Source: Hydrogenophilus sp.
GTDB taxonomy: Bacteria > Pseudomonadota > Gammaproteobacteria > Burkholderiales > Thiobacillaceae
Assembly: GCA_020725265.1 (NCBI GenBank)
Contig: DYFK01000003.1
Span: 124,001 to 188,000 of the forward strand
DNA length: 64,000 bases
Reading direction: 5' to 3'
Shown here: positions 1-8,515 of the stretch, piece by piece
Layout: each line of letters begins with the position of its first letter
Numbering within the stretch: position 1 is the first letter of the stretch
Made by a program: the position numbers and the translations under genes
Notes under the pieces: generated by a model
Told to the model about the DNA's origin: nothing
What the model saw: the letters and a program-made list of their open reading frames with translations, nothing else
Databases searched by the model: none

Positions 1-650
1 CGCTCGTCGTTGAGATCGGGGTAGAACACCGGCAGGTATTCCGGCATCACCAGACCCTTGTAGGCGATCACCCGGCCGGACAGGGTCGGCATGTAGAACG
101 TGGCGTCGCCGTCGGCGAGCGCCTTTTCCACCTTGCGGCGGGCGATGTACAGCTTGCGCTCGAAGATGTCGGCGTCGATCGCGTCCGGGCAGTTGACGAA
201 CAACTGCTCGATCACCGGCAGGCTCTTCAGCGCGTATTCGCCGAGCGCGGAATTGTCGGTCGGCACCTTGCGGAAGCCGAGCGGCTCCAGACCCTGGCCG
301 CGCAGTTCATCGAGCAGCAGCGCGCGCGCGCGCTCCGCCTTGCCGGCATCCTGATTGAGGAAGACCAGACCGGCGGCGTAGCGGATATTCGGCTTGAAAC
401 CGTTCTCCTCGGCAACCGCGCGCAGGAAGGCATCCGGCTTCTTGAACAGCAAGCCGCAACCGTCACCCGACTTGCCGTCCGCCGCCACCGCGCCGCGGTG
501 AGTCATGCAGGCCAGCGAGGAAATGGCGGTGGTCACCAGCTTGTGCGTGGCGAGATCGTCCAGTTGCGCGATGAGGCCGAAACCGCAGCTGTCCTGTTCG
601 AAATCCGGGCTGTAGAGCGTGCCGGCCAGGCGGCTTTGTCGATCTTCCAT
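1..650 (-). CDS. gltB: Glutamate synthase (NADPH) large subunit, N-terminal part
   Basis: The minus-strand frame from the ATG at 650 stays open to the left edge (about 216 residues seen). It begins MEDRQSRLAGTLYSPD and continues to the motif DSCGFGLIA. In GltB the N-terminal Ntn glutaminase domain starts at a cysteine in exactly this CGxGxIA setting after a short propeptide is removed, so Cys22 is the probable glutaminase nucleophile. MTHRGA and KSGDGCG further on are also typical of this domain. GltB makes glutamate from glutamine and 2-oxoglutarate in the cytoplasm together with GltD. The FMN and Fe-S parts and any gltD lie outside the window. Confidence 0.9.
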   Translation of the reverse strand, partial: MEDRQSRLAGTLYSPDFEQDSCGFGLIAQLDDLATHKLVTTAISSLACMTHRGAVAADGKSGDGCGLLFKKPDAFLRAVAEENGFKPNIRYAAGLVFLNQDAGKAERARALLLDELRGQGLEPLGFRKVPTDNSALGEYALKSLPVIEQLFVNCPDAIDADIFERKLYIARRKVEKALADGDATFYMPTLSGRVIAYKGLVMPEYLPVFYPDLNDE

Positions 651-864
651 TGTTGTTGCGCCGATCAGGGTAAGTGGAGCAAAAAAGGGCGGAAATTCTA
701 GCTTGAACAAGGACTTCCCGCCAACCTTGGAGCGCCGCGCGGGCTTGCGCCCTGGTGCCGTTTGTCGTTTCCCGGACCAAACCGTTCCGAATGCGCGAGC
801 CGCGACACGCTGTTGTCGCCGGCCCTGGCGCGGGTTTCTTTTGGAAACAAGGGACTAGCGCGAC

Positions 865-1152
865 ATGGCGACCGGCATGGAATTTGCGGATTCTCCCCGA
901 CCCGCTCCACCATCCCCGCAGGCCATGACCATCGACCAGGACCGCCAGGAAATCAACCGGCTGAAAAGTCGGATCGCCGAGACATATGTCCGGCGCGAAG
1001 CCCTCAAACGCGACCTCGAAACCGGCGCCTTGCCGCCACGCCGGGGATTCGCGCGGCTGGAAACGATCGATCGGGAATTGTCGGAACTCGACACCCGCTT
1101 CAAGCAACTGTGGGACGCCAGCCGCGCCAATGGGGCGCTAGAGCAACCCTGA
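865..1152 (+). CDS. Small hypothetical coiled-coil protein
   Basis: A 95-residue frame, strongly charged, with a helical heptad-like stretch from about residue 25 (DQDRQEINRLKSRIAETYV) to 85. No domain is recognised. A later ATG at 925 is possible: the first 20 residues are Pro/Ala-rich and look unlike the rest, but only the 865 ATG has a purine-rich stretch (AAGGGA) upstream. It precedes the rhodanese-ankyrin gene by 24 bp in the same direction, so the two probably share a transcript. Function unknown. Confidence 0.5.
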   Translation: MATGMEFADSPRPAPPSPQAMTIDQDRQEINRLKSRIAETYVRREALKRDLETGALPPRRGFARLETIDRELSELDTRFKQLWDASRANGALEQP

Positions 1153-1176
1153 CCAACCCTGAACCGGAATCACGAC

Positions 1177-1953
1177 ATGCACTACCAGGACATTTCCCCG
1201 GCCGATGCCGCGACCCTGCTGGCCAGTGAAGAGGTCATCGTCTTCGACACCCGCGACGACGCCAGCCGCGCGCCCGGCGAAATCACCGGCGCCCGGACGT
1301 TGACCGACGTCGAGCTACGGCAACTGATCCGGAACCGGCGGCGCGAACAGCCGATCCTGGTCTATTGCCAACGCGGCAACAGCAGCCGCGACCTGTGCGA
1401 GTTCATCGCCGGCTTGGGTTTCACCCGGGTCCACAATCTGGCCGGCGGCTGGCAGGCCTGGACCGAACACCAGACGCCCACCCCGTCCCCGGAAACCCCG
1501 CTGGACGTCTGGATGCAAGCCGAGGGATTCACGCCCGGCCATCTCAACAGCCGCATCGACAACGGCATGTCGCCGTTGATGTGGGCCGCGCTCAAGGGCG
1601 ACCCGGCGCGCATCCGCGAACTGCTGGCCCTGGGCGCCGATCCCAACCACGTCAACGACGATCACCACAACGCGCTCTGGTTCGCCTGCGTGCATGGCGA
1701 CCCTGATCTGGTCTCGCTGCTGATCGAGGCCGGCGCCAACCTCGACAACGCCAACGTCAACGGCGCCACCTGTCTGGTCTACGCCGCCTCCACCGGCAAG
1801 CTCGAAATCGTCGAACGCCTGGTGCGGGCGGGCGCCGACCCGGGCAAGGAAACCAGCGGCGGCTACAACGCCCTGGAAAGCGCCTCGACCCTGCCGGTGC
1901 TGAAATATCTGCGCGGCGTCATGGCCGACCGCCGGACCTTGTCGCCAGCCTGA
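1177..1953 (+). CDS. Rhodanese-ankyrin repeat fusion protein
   Basis: 258 residues, no signal peptide. Residues 1-110 form a single rhodanese domain with the active-site loop CQRGNSSR (Cys64), suited to persulfide transfer. Residues about 125-250 hold three to four ankyrin repeats (for example NGMSPLMWAALKGDPARIRE, then HHNALWFACVHGDPDLVSLL). The ankyrin part should bind a protein partner, giving a sulfurtransferase with a docking platform in the cytoplasm. The architecture is clear from sequence; the partner and sulfur acceptor are not. It sits next to the carbon-fixation genes but points toward the convergent cbbO. Confidence 0.85.
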   Translation: MHYQDISPADAATLLASEEVIVFDTRDDASRAPGEITGARTLTDVELRQLIRNRRREQPILVYCQRGNSSRDLCEFIAGLGFTRVHNLAGGWQAWTEHQTPTPSPETPLDVWMQAEGFTPGHLNSRIDNGMSPLMWAALKGDPARIRELLALGADPNHVNDDHHNALWFACVHGDPDLVSLLIEAGANLDNANVNGATCLVYAASTGKLEIVERLVRAGADPGKETSGGYNALESASTLPVLKYLRGVMADRRTLSPA

Positions 1954-1984
1954 ACGCGGGACCGCGGGTCCGCGCCGGGCATGC

Positions 1985-4297
1985 CTATTTGGTCAGCGCC
2001 ATGAACAATTCCGGCAGCTTTTCCGGCAGTCGCTGAATGTTGTCCACCACCGTGTACTGGTGGCCGAAAATGTCGCTGACGTATTCGTCGGCCTTGGGGT
2101 CGAGGTTGATGCAGTAGCTGAAGATGCCTTTCTGGTCGAGCTCGCGCACAGCGCGGCGGGCGTCCTCGATGAGCAGGCGCTCGTCCGGGCTGTCAACGTC
2201 GGCGGGCTGGCCGTCAGTGAGGACCAGCAGCAACTTCTTGTCGGCCGGACGCGCTTCCAGGTAGTGCGCGGCGTGGCGCATGGCGGCGCCCATGCGGGTG
2301 GACCAGCCGGCCGCCATGGCGGCGAGGCGGCCTTTCACTTCGTCGGTGAAGCGTTCCGAATAGCCCTTGATGTGCATGAAACGCACGTCGTGGCGGGTGT
2401 TGGAGTGGAAGCCGGCGATGGCGAAGGGATCGCCCAGCCGCTCCACCGCCCAGGCCAGCAGGGTGACGGCTTCCTGGCTCAGTTCGAGGATGGTCTGCTC
2501 GGAACCGGCCACCTTTTCGTTGAGCGATTCCGACAGGTCGAGCAGCAGGCTGACGGCGATGTTGCGGCCGCTGGTCTTGTGGCTCATGTTGATGCGCGGA
2601 TCGGGGTTGGCGCCACCCTTGAAGTCGATCAGGGAGCGGATGGCGACGTCGAGGTCGAGTTCGCTGCCCTCTTCCTGGTAGCGGATGCGCACCTTGTCCT
2701 GGGGCTTGAGCAGGTCGAGGATGCGCTTCAGGCGCTTGGCCAGGGCATCGTGTTTTTGCAGCAGACGGTCGATGTCGCTGGCCGAACCCTTCGGGTGCAG
2801 GTGCTCGTACAGGCTGACCCAGTCCGGACGGTAGGTCTGGCTGTGGTAGTCCCACTCGGGATAGTGGCGCGGGGGCAGGCTTTGCACCTCGGCGGGTTTC
2901 TTGTTCGACTTTTCGGGATCGTCGAAGAACTCCTCGTCGTCGCTGTCCTCGATGTACTGCCACAGGTGGCGGTTGTCGTCGCGGTAGTCGATCACCGTGC
3001 CGTCGAACCAGACCTTGGCGAACTGGTCGCTCTGGCGCCGGGTGCGGGCGACGTAGCTGAGCGCCAGATCGGCCATCTCGCGCAGATTCGACGCGCCGGC
3101 GGTCAGCAGCTCGTGGAAACGGCCGGCGAATTCCAGCAGGTGCGGATCGGTGTAGCTGTGGTCCGGGTCGATCAGCGCGCGCGACATCATGGTCAGACGA
3201 TGGCGCAGGCAGGAGGTGGTTTCCGGATCGCAGGCGCCCTCCACCGGCTTCGGGTGCAGGGCCAGGAAGATGCGGCGCAGGCCGGGATATTCGCGGATCA
3301 GCAGATTCTCGATCCGGCAGTCCTCGAAGAACTCCACCGCCATGCGTTGAAACGGACTGTAGTTGTCGGCGACGACCGACGACGACCAGCGCCGGTGGCC
3401 AACCATGTGAGCGAGCACGGCACGGTAGCGGTCGAGGCCACTGACTCTCGTCCCCTCTCCCCCAGCCCCTCCCCCGCTTGCGGGGGAGGGGGGCACGAAA
3501 TCGTCGAACACATCCGGCACCCGCATGCCCAGCTTGTCGTAGTAAGGGATCGGCTTGCGCAGTTCGTCGAACGCCGTCGAATAGGGCACCAACTGATCCG
3601 GCGCCTGCCACAGGGCACGCAGATAAAGATCAAGCCTGCGCTCGACGTCGGCGAACAGCACGCCGTGGCGTTCGCGCTGCAACACCGCGCGGGCATCGGC
3701 CGATTGCAGCGAGAAATAGTCGATCTGGCGTTCCGGGTGGGTGCGGTAGTTGCGGATGCCGTATTCCACCCAGTTGCGCAGCCCGCCCATGGACAGCTGG
3801 CTGAACAGGAACGGCGCCTGCCGGAAGAATTCGGGCAGTCCCGGACTGGGGAAGGTGGTGTGGTGACCGTGGATGGAGCCGGTGGTCCGGGTCATCAGGT
3901 CGTCGGCGATTTCCATGTAGTGGCGCATCTGCTCGCGCGCGTGCTGCTTGCGCGCCACCGGCGCCATGGTCTCCAGGAAAGGCAGGATGGCCTTGCCGTT
4001 GGGCGACTTCTGCATCTTCATGACGAAGGCCATGTATTCGGACAGCACGGCCTCTTCGCCCAGCGCCTTGACCACCGAGGGCCACTCCTCCAGGAACACC
4101 AGCATGGGTTCGACGCCCCGGCCCAACTTGCCGATGACGCGCGCGGCGTCGAGGTAGTGGTGGATGTCGTCGCGCGACAACACCGCCAGGGCCTCGGCCA
4201 TGACGTCCTCGAAGACGTCCTCGACCGCCTTGAAGCGGGTATCGAGCTGGGCCCAGTAGGCCTTCATCAGGGGGTGCTGGTAGGCGGTTTCGGTCAT
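1985..4297 (-). CDS. cbbO: RuBisCO activase subunit CbbO (VWA domain)
   Basis: 770 residues from the ATG at 4297, preceded by AGGA. An in-frame ATG at 4348 lies inside a repeat array and is rejected as the start. The C-terminal von Willebrand A domain has the metal-ion adhesion motif DLSES, the WSTRMG threonine and LTDGQPAD. In known CbbQO systems CbbO couples the CbbQ hexamer to inhibited RuBisCO and lets it remove tight-binding sugar phosphates. It is third in the order cbbM-cbbQ-cbbO. Odd: about 18 residues (PPSPASGGGAGGEGTR) around residue 275 are encoded by a REP-like palindrome that keeps the frame. A relative, NorD, has the same architecture, but the neighbours favour CbbO. Confidence 0.93.
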   Translation of the reverse strand: MTETAYQHPLMKAYWAQLDTRFKAVEDVFEDVMAEALAVLSRDDIHHYLDAARVIGKLGRGVEPMLVFLEEWPSVVKALGEEAVLSEYMAFVMKMQKSPNGKAILPFLETMAPVARKQHAREQMRHYMEIADDLMTRTTGSIHGHHTTFPSPGLPEFFRQAPFLFSQLSMGGLRNWVEYGIRNYRTHPERQIDYFSLQSADARAVLQRERHGVLFADVERRLDLYLRALWQAPDQLVPYSTAFDELRKPIPYYDKLGMRVPDVFDDFVPPSPASGGGAGGEGTRVSGLDRYRAVLAHMVGHRRWSSSVVADNYSPFQRMAVEFFEDCRIENLLIREYPGLRRIFLALHPKPVEGACDPETTSCLRHRLTMMSRALIDPDHSYTDPHLLEFAGRFHELLTAGASNLREMADLALSYVARTRRQSDQFAKVWFDGTVIDYRDDNRHLWQYIEDSDDEEFFDDPEKSNKKPAEVQSLPPRHYPEWDYHSQTYRPDWVSLYEHLHPKGSASDIDRLLQKHDALAKRLKRILDLLKPQDKVRIRYQEEGSELDLDVAIRSLIDFKGGANPDPRINMSHKTSGRNIAVSLLLDLSESLNEKVAGSEQTILELSQEAVTLLAWAVERLGDPFAIAGFHSNTRHDVRFMHIKGYSERFTDEVKGRLAAMAAGWSTRMGAAMRHAAHYLEARPADKKLLLVLTDGQPADVDSPDERLLIEDARRAVRELDQKGIFSYCINLDPKADEYVSDIFGHQYTVVDNIQRLPEKLPELFMALTK
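3440..3497 (-). repeat. REP-like GC palindrome inserted in frame in cbbO
   Basis: The plus strand has CCCCTCTCCCCCAGCCCCTC followed by a CCCCCGC/GCGGGGG hairpin. This motif resembles the abundant extragenic palindromes of many proteobacteria. Here it lies inside cbbO and is read as a Pro/Gly/Ala linker between PDVFDDFV and VSGLDRYRAV without breaking the frame. Confidence 0.75.
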
Positions 4298-4312
4298 TTT
4301 CCTAGTCTGTGG

Positions 4313-4392
4313 CTTGTAGTCCGTAGCGGGTAGCTTGATTCGCGCCAAGGACGCGGCCTTTCGGCTACAAGCTACGAGCTACAGGCTACGCG
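4313..4392. repeat. Inverted array of 7-bp repeats between cbbQ and cbbO
   Basis: Plus-strand heptamers run CTTGTAG, TCCGTAG, CGGGTAG, CTTGATT, then after a spacer of about 24 bp CTACAAG, CTACGAG, CTACAGG, CTACGCG. CTTGTAG and CTACAAG are exact reverse complements, so the RNA can fold into a long hairpin. The last heptamer supplies the stop codon of cbbQ. Similar arrays occur at 5254-5302 and 51311-51395. Confidence 0.8.
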
Positions 4393-5192
4393 CTGAAAAC
4401 AGCTTCGATGGCGTGATCCAGCGTCTCGCGGATGTCGGCGTCGTCGGTGATCGGCCGTACCAGGGACATCTGGCAGGCTTCGACCGGGTTGACGCCGTCC
4501 TTGATCAGCGTGGCGGCGTACACCAGCAGGCGGGTCGAGATGCCTTCGTCGAGGCCGTGGCCCTTGAGGTTGCGCGCGGTCTGGCCGATCTTCACCAGCT
4601 TGCCGGCGGTGGCTTCATCGAGGCCCGCCTCCTTGGCCAGGATGGTGGTTTCCAGTCCGGCGTCCGGGTAGTCGAAGTCGAAGCCGGTGAAGCGCTGCTT
4701 GGTCGACTGCTTGAGATCCTTCATCAGCGACTGGTAGCCAGGGTTGTAGCTGATCACCAGCTGGAAGTCGGGGTGCGCCTCGATCAGCTCGCCCTTCTTG
4801 TCGAGCGGCAGGGTGCGGCGGTGGTCGGTGAGCGGGTGGATGACCACGGTGGTGTCCTGGCGGGCTTCCACAATCTCATCCAGGTAGCAGATGGCGCCGA
4901 TGCGCGCGGCGGTGGTGAGCGGACCGTCCAGCCAGCGGGTGCCGTTGGCTTCCAGGAGATAGCGGCCAACCAGGTCGGAGGCGGTCATGTCCTCGTTGCA
5001 GGCCACCGTGATGAGCGGCTTGCCCAGTTTCCAGGCCATGTATTCGACGAAACGCGACTTGCCGCAGCCGGTCGGGCCTTTCACCATCACCGGCAGGCGG
5101 TTGCGGTAGGCGGCCTCGTAGAGGGCGACTTCATTGCCCTGGGCTTGGTAGTAGGGTTCCTTGTGGACCTTGTATTGCTCTTTGTCGGTCAT
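4386..5192 (-). CDS. cbbQ: RuBisCO activase ATPase CbbQ (MoxR-type AAA+)
   Basis: 268 residues. Walker A is GPTGCGKS (residues 39-46), Walker B ICYLDEI (101-107), and a sensor region ([11 protein letters not shown]) is present, all typical of MoxR-class AAA+ proteins. Length and motifs match the CbbQ that pairs with form II RuBisCO. It forms the ATP-driven hexamer that with CbbO reactivates RuBisCO. The start has the upstream sequence GAGGACAGGAA. It follows cbbM across a 111-bp gap holding a GC hairpin and a heptamer array, and its TAG stop falls inside the next array. Confidence 0.95.
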   Translation of the reverse strand: MTDKEQYKVHKEPYYQAQGNEVALYEAAYRNRLPVMVKGPTGCGKSRFVEYMAWKLGKPLITVACNEDMTASDLVGRYLLEANGTRWLDGPLTTAARIGAICYLDEIVEARQDTTVVIHPLTDHRRTLPLDKKGELIEAHPDFQLVISYNPGYQSLMKDLKQSTKQRFTGFDFDYPDAGLETTILAKEAGLDEATAGKLVKIGQTARNLKGHGLDEGISTRLLVYAATLIKDGVNPVEACQMSLVRPITDDADIRETLDHAIEAVFSA

Positions 5193-5207
5193 TTCCTGTC
5201 CTCATGA

Positions 5208-5240
5208 ACGACAACGCCTCCAAAGAACCGGAGGCGTCGT
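5208..5240 (-). other. Stem-loop between cbbM and cbbQ
   Basis: ACGCCTCC pairs with GGAGGCGT around an 8-nt loop, and flanking ACG/CGT can extend the stem past a bulge. No T-run follows in either direction, so it is not a complete terminator. It lies between an abundant-enzyme gene and its activase, where a processing or mRNA-stability hairpin would lower cbbQO expression relative to cbbM; that role is inferred. Confidence 0.6.
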
Positions 5241-5253
5241 GGGGGGATGCCGG

Positions 5254-5302
5254 CTTGTAGCTTGTGGCTTGTCGCTACAAGCTACCCGCTACCGGCTACC
5301 GG
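5254..5302. repeat. Inverted array of 7-bp repeats downstream of cbbM
   Basis: Seven heptamers in perfect register: CTTGTAG, CTTGTGG, CTTGTCG, CTACAAG, CTACCCG, CTACCGG, CTACCGG. The first three are CTTGTNG, the last four CTACNNG, giving a hairpin. The array runs up to the cbbM stop codon (5304-5306). Confidence 0.8.
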
Positions 5303-5303
5303 C

Positions 5304-6683
5304 TCACTTGTGGACGCCCAGCTTCTCGCGCCAGCCCGGATACAGCTTGTCGGCGTCTCCCGGGAAGGACTCGAAGGCGCGCGCGAATTCCTTGTGCTCC
5401 TTGGCCCACTCGATCGGATCGGCACCGGCCTTCCAGCACTCGTAGGACTGACGCAGGGAAATCGCGCCGGCCGCCGGGCTGTCGATGTGGCCGTAGGAGC
5501 CACCACCGGAGGTGTTGATGACGTTGCCGTGGCCCAGGTTCTCGAAGAATCCGGGCAGACGCAGCGCGTTCATGCCGCCGGAGATGATCGGGGTGGTGGG
5601 CTTCATGCCGTACCACTTCTGGAAGTAGACCGGGCCCTGGCATTCGTCGCGCTCGATCATGTAGGCCAGGATGCGGTCATCCTTGCTGCCTTCCATCTTG
5701 CCGTAGCCCATGGTGCCGACGTGGATGCCGGACGCGCCTTGCAGACGGGACATCTTGGACAGCACGAAGGAGGTGTAGCCGCGCTTGGCGGACGGGGAGG
5801 TCACGGCGCCGTGACCGGCACGGTGGTAGTGCAGGTACTGGCCGGGGTACTGGCGACGGGCGGTGGTCACCATGCCGGGGCCGCCGACGTAACCGTCGAC
5901 CAGGAAGGCCACCTTGTCGGCGTCGGGGCCGAACGTTTCCAGGATGAAGTCGGCGCGGGCGCACATTTCATAGTGGTCGTCCGCCGTGATGTTGGCGGAG
6001 AACAGCTTGGCCTGGCCGGTTTCGTCCTGGGCTCGCTTCATGGCGTCGTAGACCAGCGGGTAGACCTTCTTGGCCGGGCAGAACACCTGGTTGCCTTGCG
6101 GTTCGTCGTTCTTGATGAAGTCGCCACCCAGCCAGAACTGGTACGCGGCATGCGCGAACGGCTCGGGACGCAGGCCCAGCTTGGGCTTGATGATGGTGCC
6201 GGCGATGTAGCCACCGTCCTTGACCGGTCGACCGAGGATGCGCCACATGTCGGTGATGTCGCGCGAGGGACCGTCGAACAGCTGGATGGCGCGCTCGGGC
6301 ATGTAGAAGTCGTACATCTTGGCGTGCTCGACGTCGCCCATGCCCTGGTTGTTGCCGATCACCAGGGTCAGGAAGGACACGATCATCATGCGGCCGTCGG
6401 TCATGTTGCGATCGAACAGTTCGATCGGATACGCGATGCGCATCTCTTCGGTGGCTTCGTCGATGTGATAGACCAGCGCGTCCACGCCCTTGGTGAAGTC
6501 ATCGGTGGTGCAGACCTCGACGTTGGTGCCGGTGGAAGACTCGGCGGCGAAGTGGGCGGCCACTTCCAGATAGCCATAGCCGGCGGCCGGCTTCATCTTG
6601 TAGGCGACCAGGATGTGCTTGCCGCCCTTGATGAGGTCTTCTTCCTTCAGGGAAAGGTCGGCGTAACGTGCGGATTGATCCAT
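5304..6683 (-). CDS. cbbM: Ribulose-1,5-bisphosphate carboxylase, form II
   Basis: 459 residues from the ATG at 6683, preceded by AAGGAG seven bases upstream; the longer open frame to 6791 has no such site. The protein aligns in length and motifs with form II RuBisCO: catalytic Lys166 in GTIIKPKLG, and carbamylated Lys191 with Mg ligands Asp193 and Glu194 in [10 protein letters not shown]. It fixes CO2 on ribulose-1,5-bisphosphate as a large-subunit-only enzyme; no cbbS is present. cbbQ and cbbO follow, and cbbR is divergent. Form II enzymes suit high CO2 and low O2, which hints at a microoxic or anoxic habitat. Confidence 0.98.
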   Translation of the reverse strand: MDQSARYADLSLKEEDLIKGGKHILVAYKMKPAAGYGYLEVAAHFAAESSTGTNVEVCTTDDFTKGVDALVYHIDEATEEMRIAYPIELFDRNMTDGRMMIVSFLTLVIGNNQGMGDVEHAKMYDFYMPERAIQLFDGPSRDITDMWRILGRPVKDGGYIAGTIIKPKLGLRPEPFAHAAYQFWLGGDFIKNDEPQGNQVFCPAKKVYPLVYDAMKRAQDETGQAKLFSANITADDHYEMCARADFILETFGPDADKVAFLVDGYVGGPGMVTTARRQYPGQYLHYHRAGHGAVTSPSAKRGYTSFVLSKMSRLQGASGIHVGTMGYGKMEGSKDDRILAYMIERDECQGPVYFQKWYGMKPTTPIISGGMNALRLPGFFENLGHGNVINTSGGGSYGHIDSPAAGAISLRQSYECWKAGADPIEWAKEHKEFARAFESFPGDADKLYPGWREKLGVHK

Positions 6684-6779
6684 GACTTGCTCCTTAATAG
6701 ATGCTGATGTCGTGAGAGACGTCCAATCCCGGCCCGGCGCATGGCCATGTCGAGAATGGGCTGGACTATATCGACGCCA

Positions 6780-6835
6780 AGCTATAAGCAAAAATCATGA
6801 TTAATGATTAATTGCATAATCGAATACTTATAATA
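6780..6835. promoter_or_regulatory. AT-rich cbbM-cbbR intergenic operator region
   Basis: This is a sharp AT-rich island in GC-rich DNA between the divergent cbbM and cbbR genes. It contains TATAAG (6783-6788) and its inverse CTTATA (6827-6832), and two direct copies of ATTAAT (6800-6805, 6807-6812). LysR-type CbbR proteins bind T-N11-A dyads here in other autotrophs. The exact sites and the promoters are not proven. Confidence 0.6.
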
Positions 6836-6840
6836 AAGCC

Positions 6841-7734
6841 ATGCTGCATCTGACCCTGCGTCAACTCCAGGTTTTCGAATCCACCGCTCGCCACCTGTCG
6901 GTATCACGGGCGGCGGAAGAATTGCATCTGTCGCAGCCGGGCGTCTCCATGCAATTGAAGAAGCTGTCGGAAGCCGTCGGCCAACCCCTGCTCGAACAAG
7001 CCGGCAAGCGCCTGCGCCTGACCGACCAGGGTCAGGAATTGCTGATCGCGGCGCGGGAAATGCTGAGTGCCCTGAAACGCTACGAACTGTCGCTGGTGGC
7101 GCGGCGCGGGCTGACCAAGGGCAACCTGCGTCTGGTCGCGGTGACCACCGCCGGCTACTTCATGCCGCGCCTGCTCGGCGCGTTCTCGCGGCTGCACCCC
7201 GGCGTCAAACTGTCATTGCGGGTGACCAATCGGGAACAGGTGCTGGAGAGTCTGGTTGCCGGTCTGGACGATCTCTACATCCTCGGTCAACCGCCGGAAG
7301 GCCTGGCGGTGACGGCCATGCCGTTCCTGAGCAATCCGCTGGTGGTGCTGGCGCCCGCCGATCATCGACTGGCTCGCGCCAGGGCGATACCGGTGGCCCG
7401 CCTGGCGGAGGAATCCTGGCTGTTGCGGGAACCCGGCTCCGGCACGCGCAAGGCGGTGGAACGCCTGTTCGCCGATCACGGCCTGACCCTGACTCCTCGG
7501 ATGGAACTGGGCAGCAACGAGGCGATCAAGCAGGCGGTGCTGGAAGGACTGGGCATTTCCGTGGTCTCGCGGCACGCGCTGGCCCCGCGCATCTCCGAGC
7601 AATTCGCGATTCTCGACGTGCTCGGTTTTCCCATCACCCGCCAGTGGTACGTGGTCTATCCGGCTGGTCGCCTGCGCAGCGTGGCGACGCGCACTTTCCT
7701 GGATTTTCTGCTGGCCGAGGCGGCGTCGGCCTGA
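6841..7734 (+). CDS. cbbR: LysR-type regulator of the cbb operon, CbbR
   Basis: 297 residues. Residues 1-60 are a LysR winged helix (LTLRQLQVFESTARHLSVSR, then AAEELHLSQPGVSMQLKKL), followed by a periplasmic-binding-like effector domain to the end. It is divergent from cbbM with a 157-bp AT-rich spacer, the standard place for CbbR. It would activate cbbM-cbbQ-cbbO in response to metabolites such as RuBP or NADPH, as known for the family. The specific effector cannot be read from sequence. Confidence 0.93.
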   Translation: MLHLTLRQLQVFESTARHLSVSRAAEELHLSQPGVSMQLKKLSEAVGQPLLEQAGKRLRLTDQGQELLIAAREMLSALKRYELSLVARRGLTKGNLRLVAVTTAGYFMPRLLGAFSRLHPGVKLSLRVTNREQVLESLVAGLDDLYILGQPPEGLAVTAMPFLSNPLVVLAPADHRLARARAIPVARLAEESWLLREPGSGTRKAVERLFADHGLTLTPRMELGSNEAIKQAVLEGLGISVVSRHALAPRISEQFAILDVLGFPITRQWYVVYPAGRLRSVATRTFLDFLLAEAASA

Positions 7735-7752
7735 CGCTTCCCGGCCCCGCGC

Positions 7753-8502
7753 TCAGAGGCGCGCGCCGAGCAACACGCCCTGACGGCGGAATTCGTCGAG
7801 CATGGCACGGCCATGACCGCGCATCGCCGCCGGCTCGCCGCCCAGTTCCCGCGCCAGCGCATCGAGCACGGCGCCGCCATCGAGATCGGGACGGGCCCGG
7901 ATCAACTCGATCAGGCGGGCGCTGGCCGGCGTGACCACGCTGAAGCGTACAGTGAGCCCGGCATCGCGCCAGGCGACGATGAAGGTCGGCTCGGCCGGCG
8001 CTTCGACGGGCCGATGACGTGGCGACAATCGATGCACCGGCCAGCGATAGGCCAGCAGGCGGCTGACCGGATTCAGCAGCGGCCGGCCGGCGAGCAGGTC
8101 ACCGGCCGGATCGTGCACGGGCAGGTCGGCATCGGCGTCGGAAGTATCGAGTTCCAGTTCCACCCATTCGTAATGCGCCAGTTCCGGCAGGAAAGCGGGG
8201 AAATCGCCGCCTCCCGGCCATTCGTCCTGGAGGTATTTCAGGAATTCCTCCGGAATCTGTCGGAAATACGGGGCGTGGCAGGCGTGATCGCGGAAGAAGG
8301 CGCGCGCCAGCAGGCGCCAGCGTCGCGCCCCCAGAATCGCCCGGCACACCGGGAAACAGGCGAGCAGAAAGCCTTCGACATTGTTGAACAGCAGATCCTC
8401 GTACACCTTCATGCGCCGCGCCGGCACCCCGCGCGGACGCGGCGCCGCGCGGGGATCGCGGATACGCGCGGCGAACGCGCGCTGGTAATCGGGCAGGTTC
8501 AT
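7753..8502 (-). CDS. bufC: Bufferin/HvfC-type partner protein (DUF2063 N-terminus)
   Basis: 249 residues from the ATG at 8502 (MNLPDYQRAFAARIRDP). The N-terminal 90 residues have the DUF2063 pattern (YEDLLFNNVEGFLLACFPV, with RAFFRDH further on). Family members bind the precursor peptide leader and assist the DUF692 oxidase, as shown for HvfC and MbnC-like partners. It starts 14 bp after the end of bufB and closes the operon bufA-bufB-bufC. No DoxX-type fourth gene is present; the next gene, cbbR, is convergent. Confidence 0.85.
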   Translation of the reverse strand: MNLPDYQRAFAARIRDPRAAPRPRGVPARRMKVYEDLLFNNVEGFLLACFPVCRAILGARRWRLLARAFFRDHACHAPYFRQIPEEFLKYLQDEWPGGGDFPAFLPELAHYEWVELELDTSDADADLPVHDPAGDLLAGRPLLNPVSRLLAYRWPVHRLSPRHRPVEAPAEPTFIVAWRDAGLTVRFSVVTPASARLIELIRARPDLDGGAVLDALARELGGEPAAMRGHGRAMLDEFRRQGVLLGARL

Positions 8503-8515
8503 GCTGGTGACACGC

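Noticed and set aside
2060-4333. Long plus-strand open frame of 757 codons opposite cbbO
   Set aside because: It is antisense to a gene with clear VWA motifs, has no recognisable domain, and is explained by high GC and codon bias.
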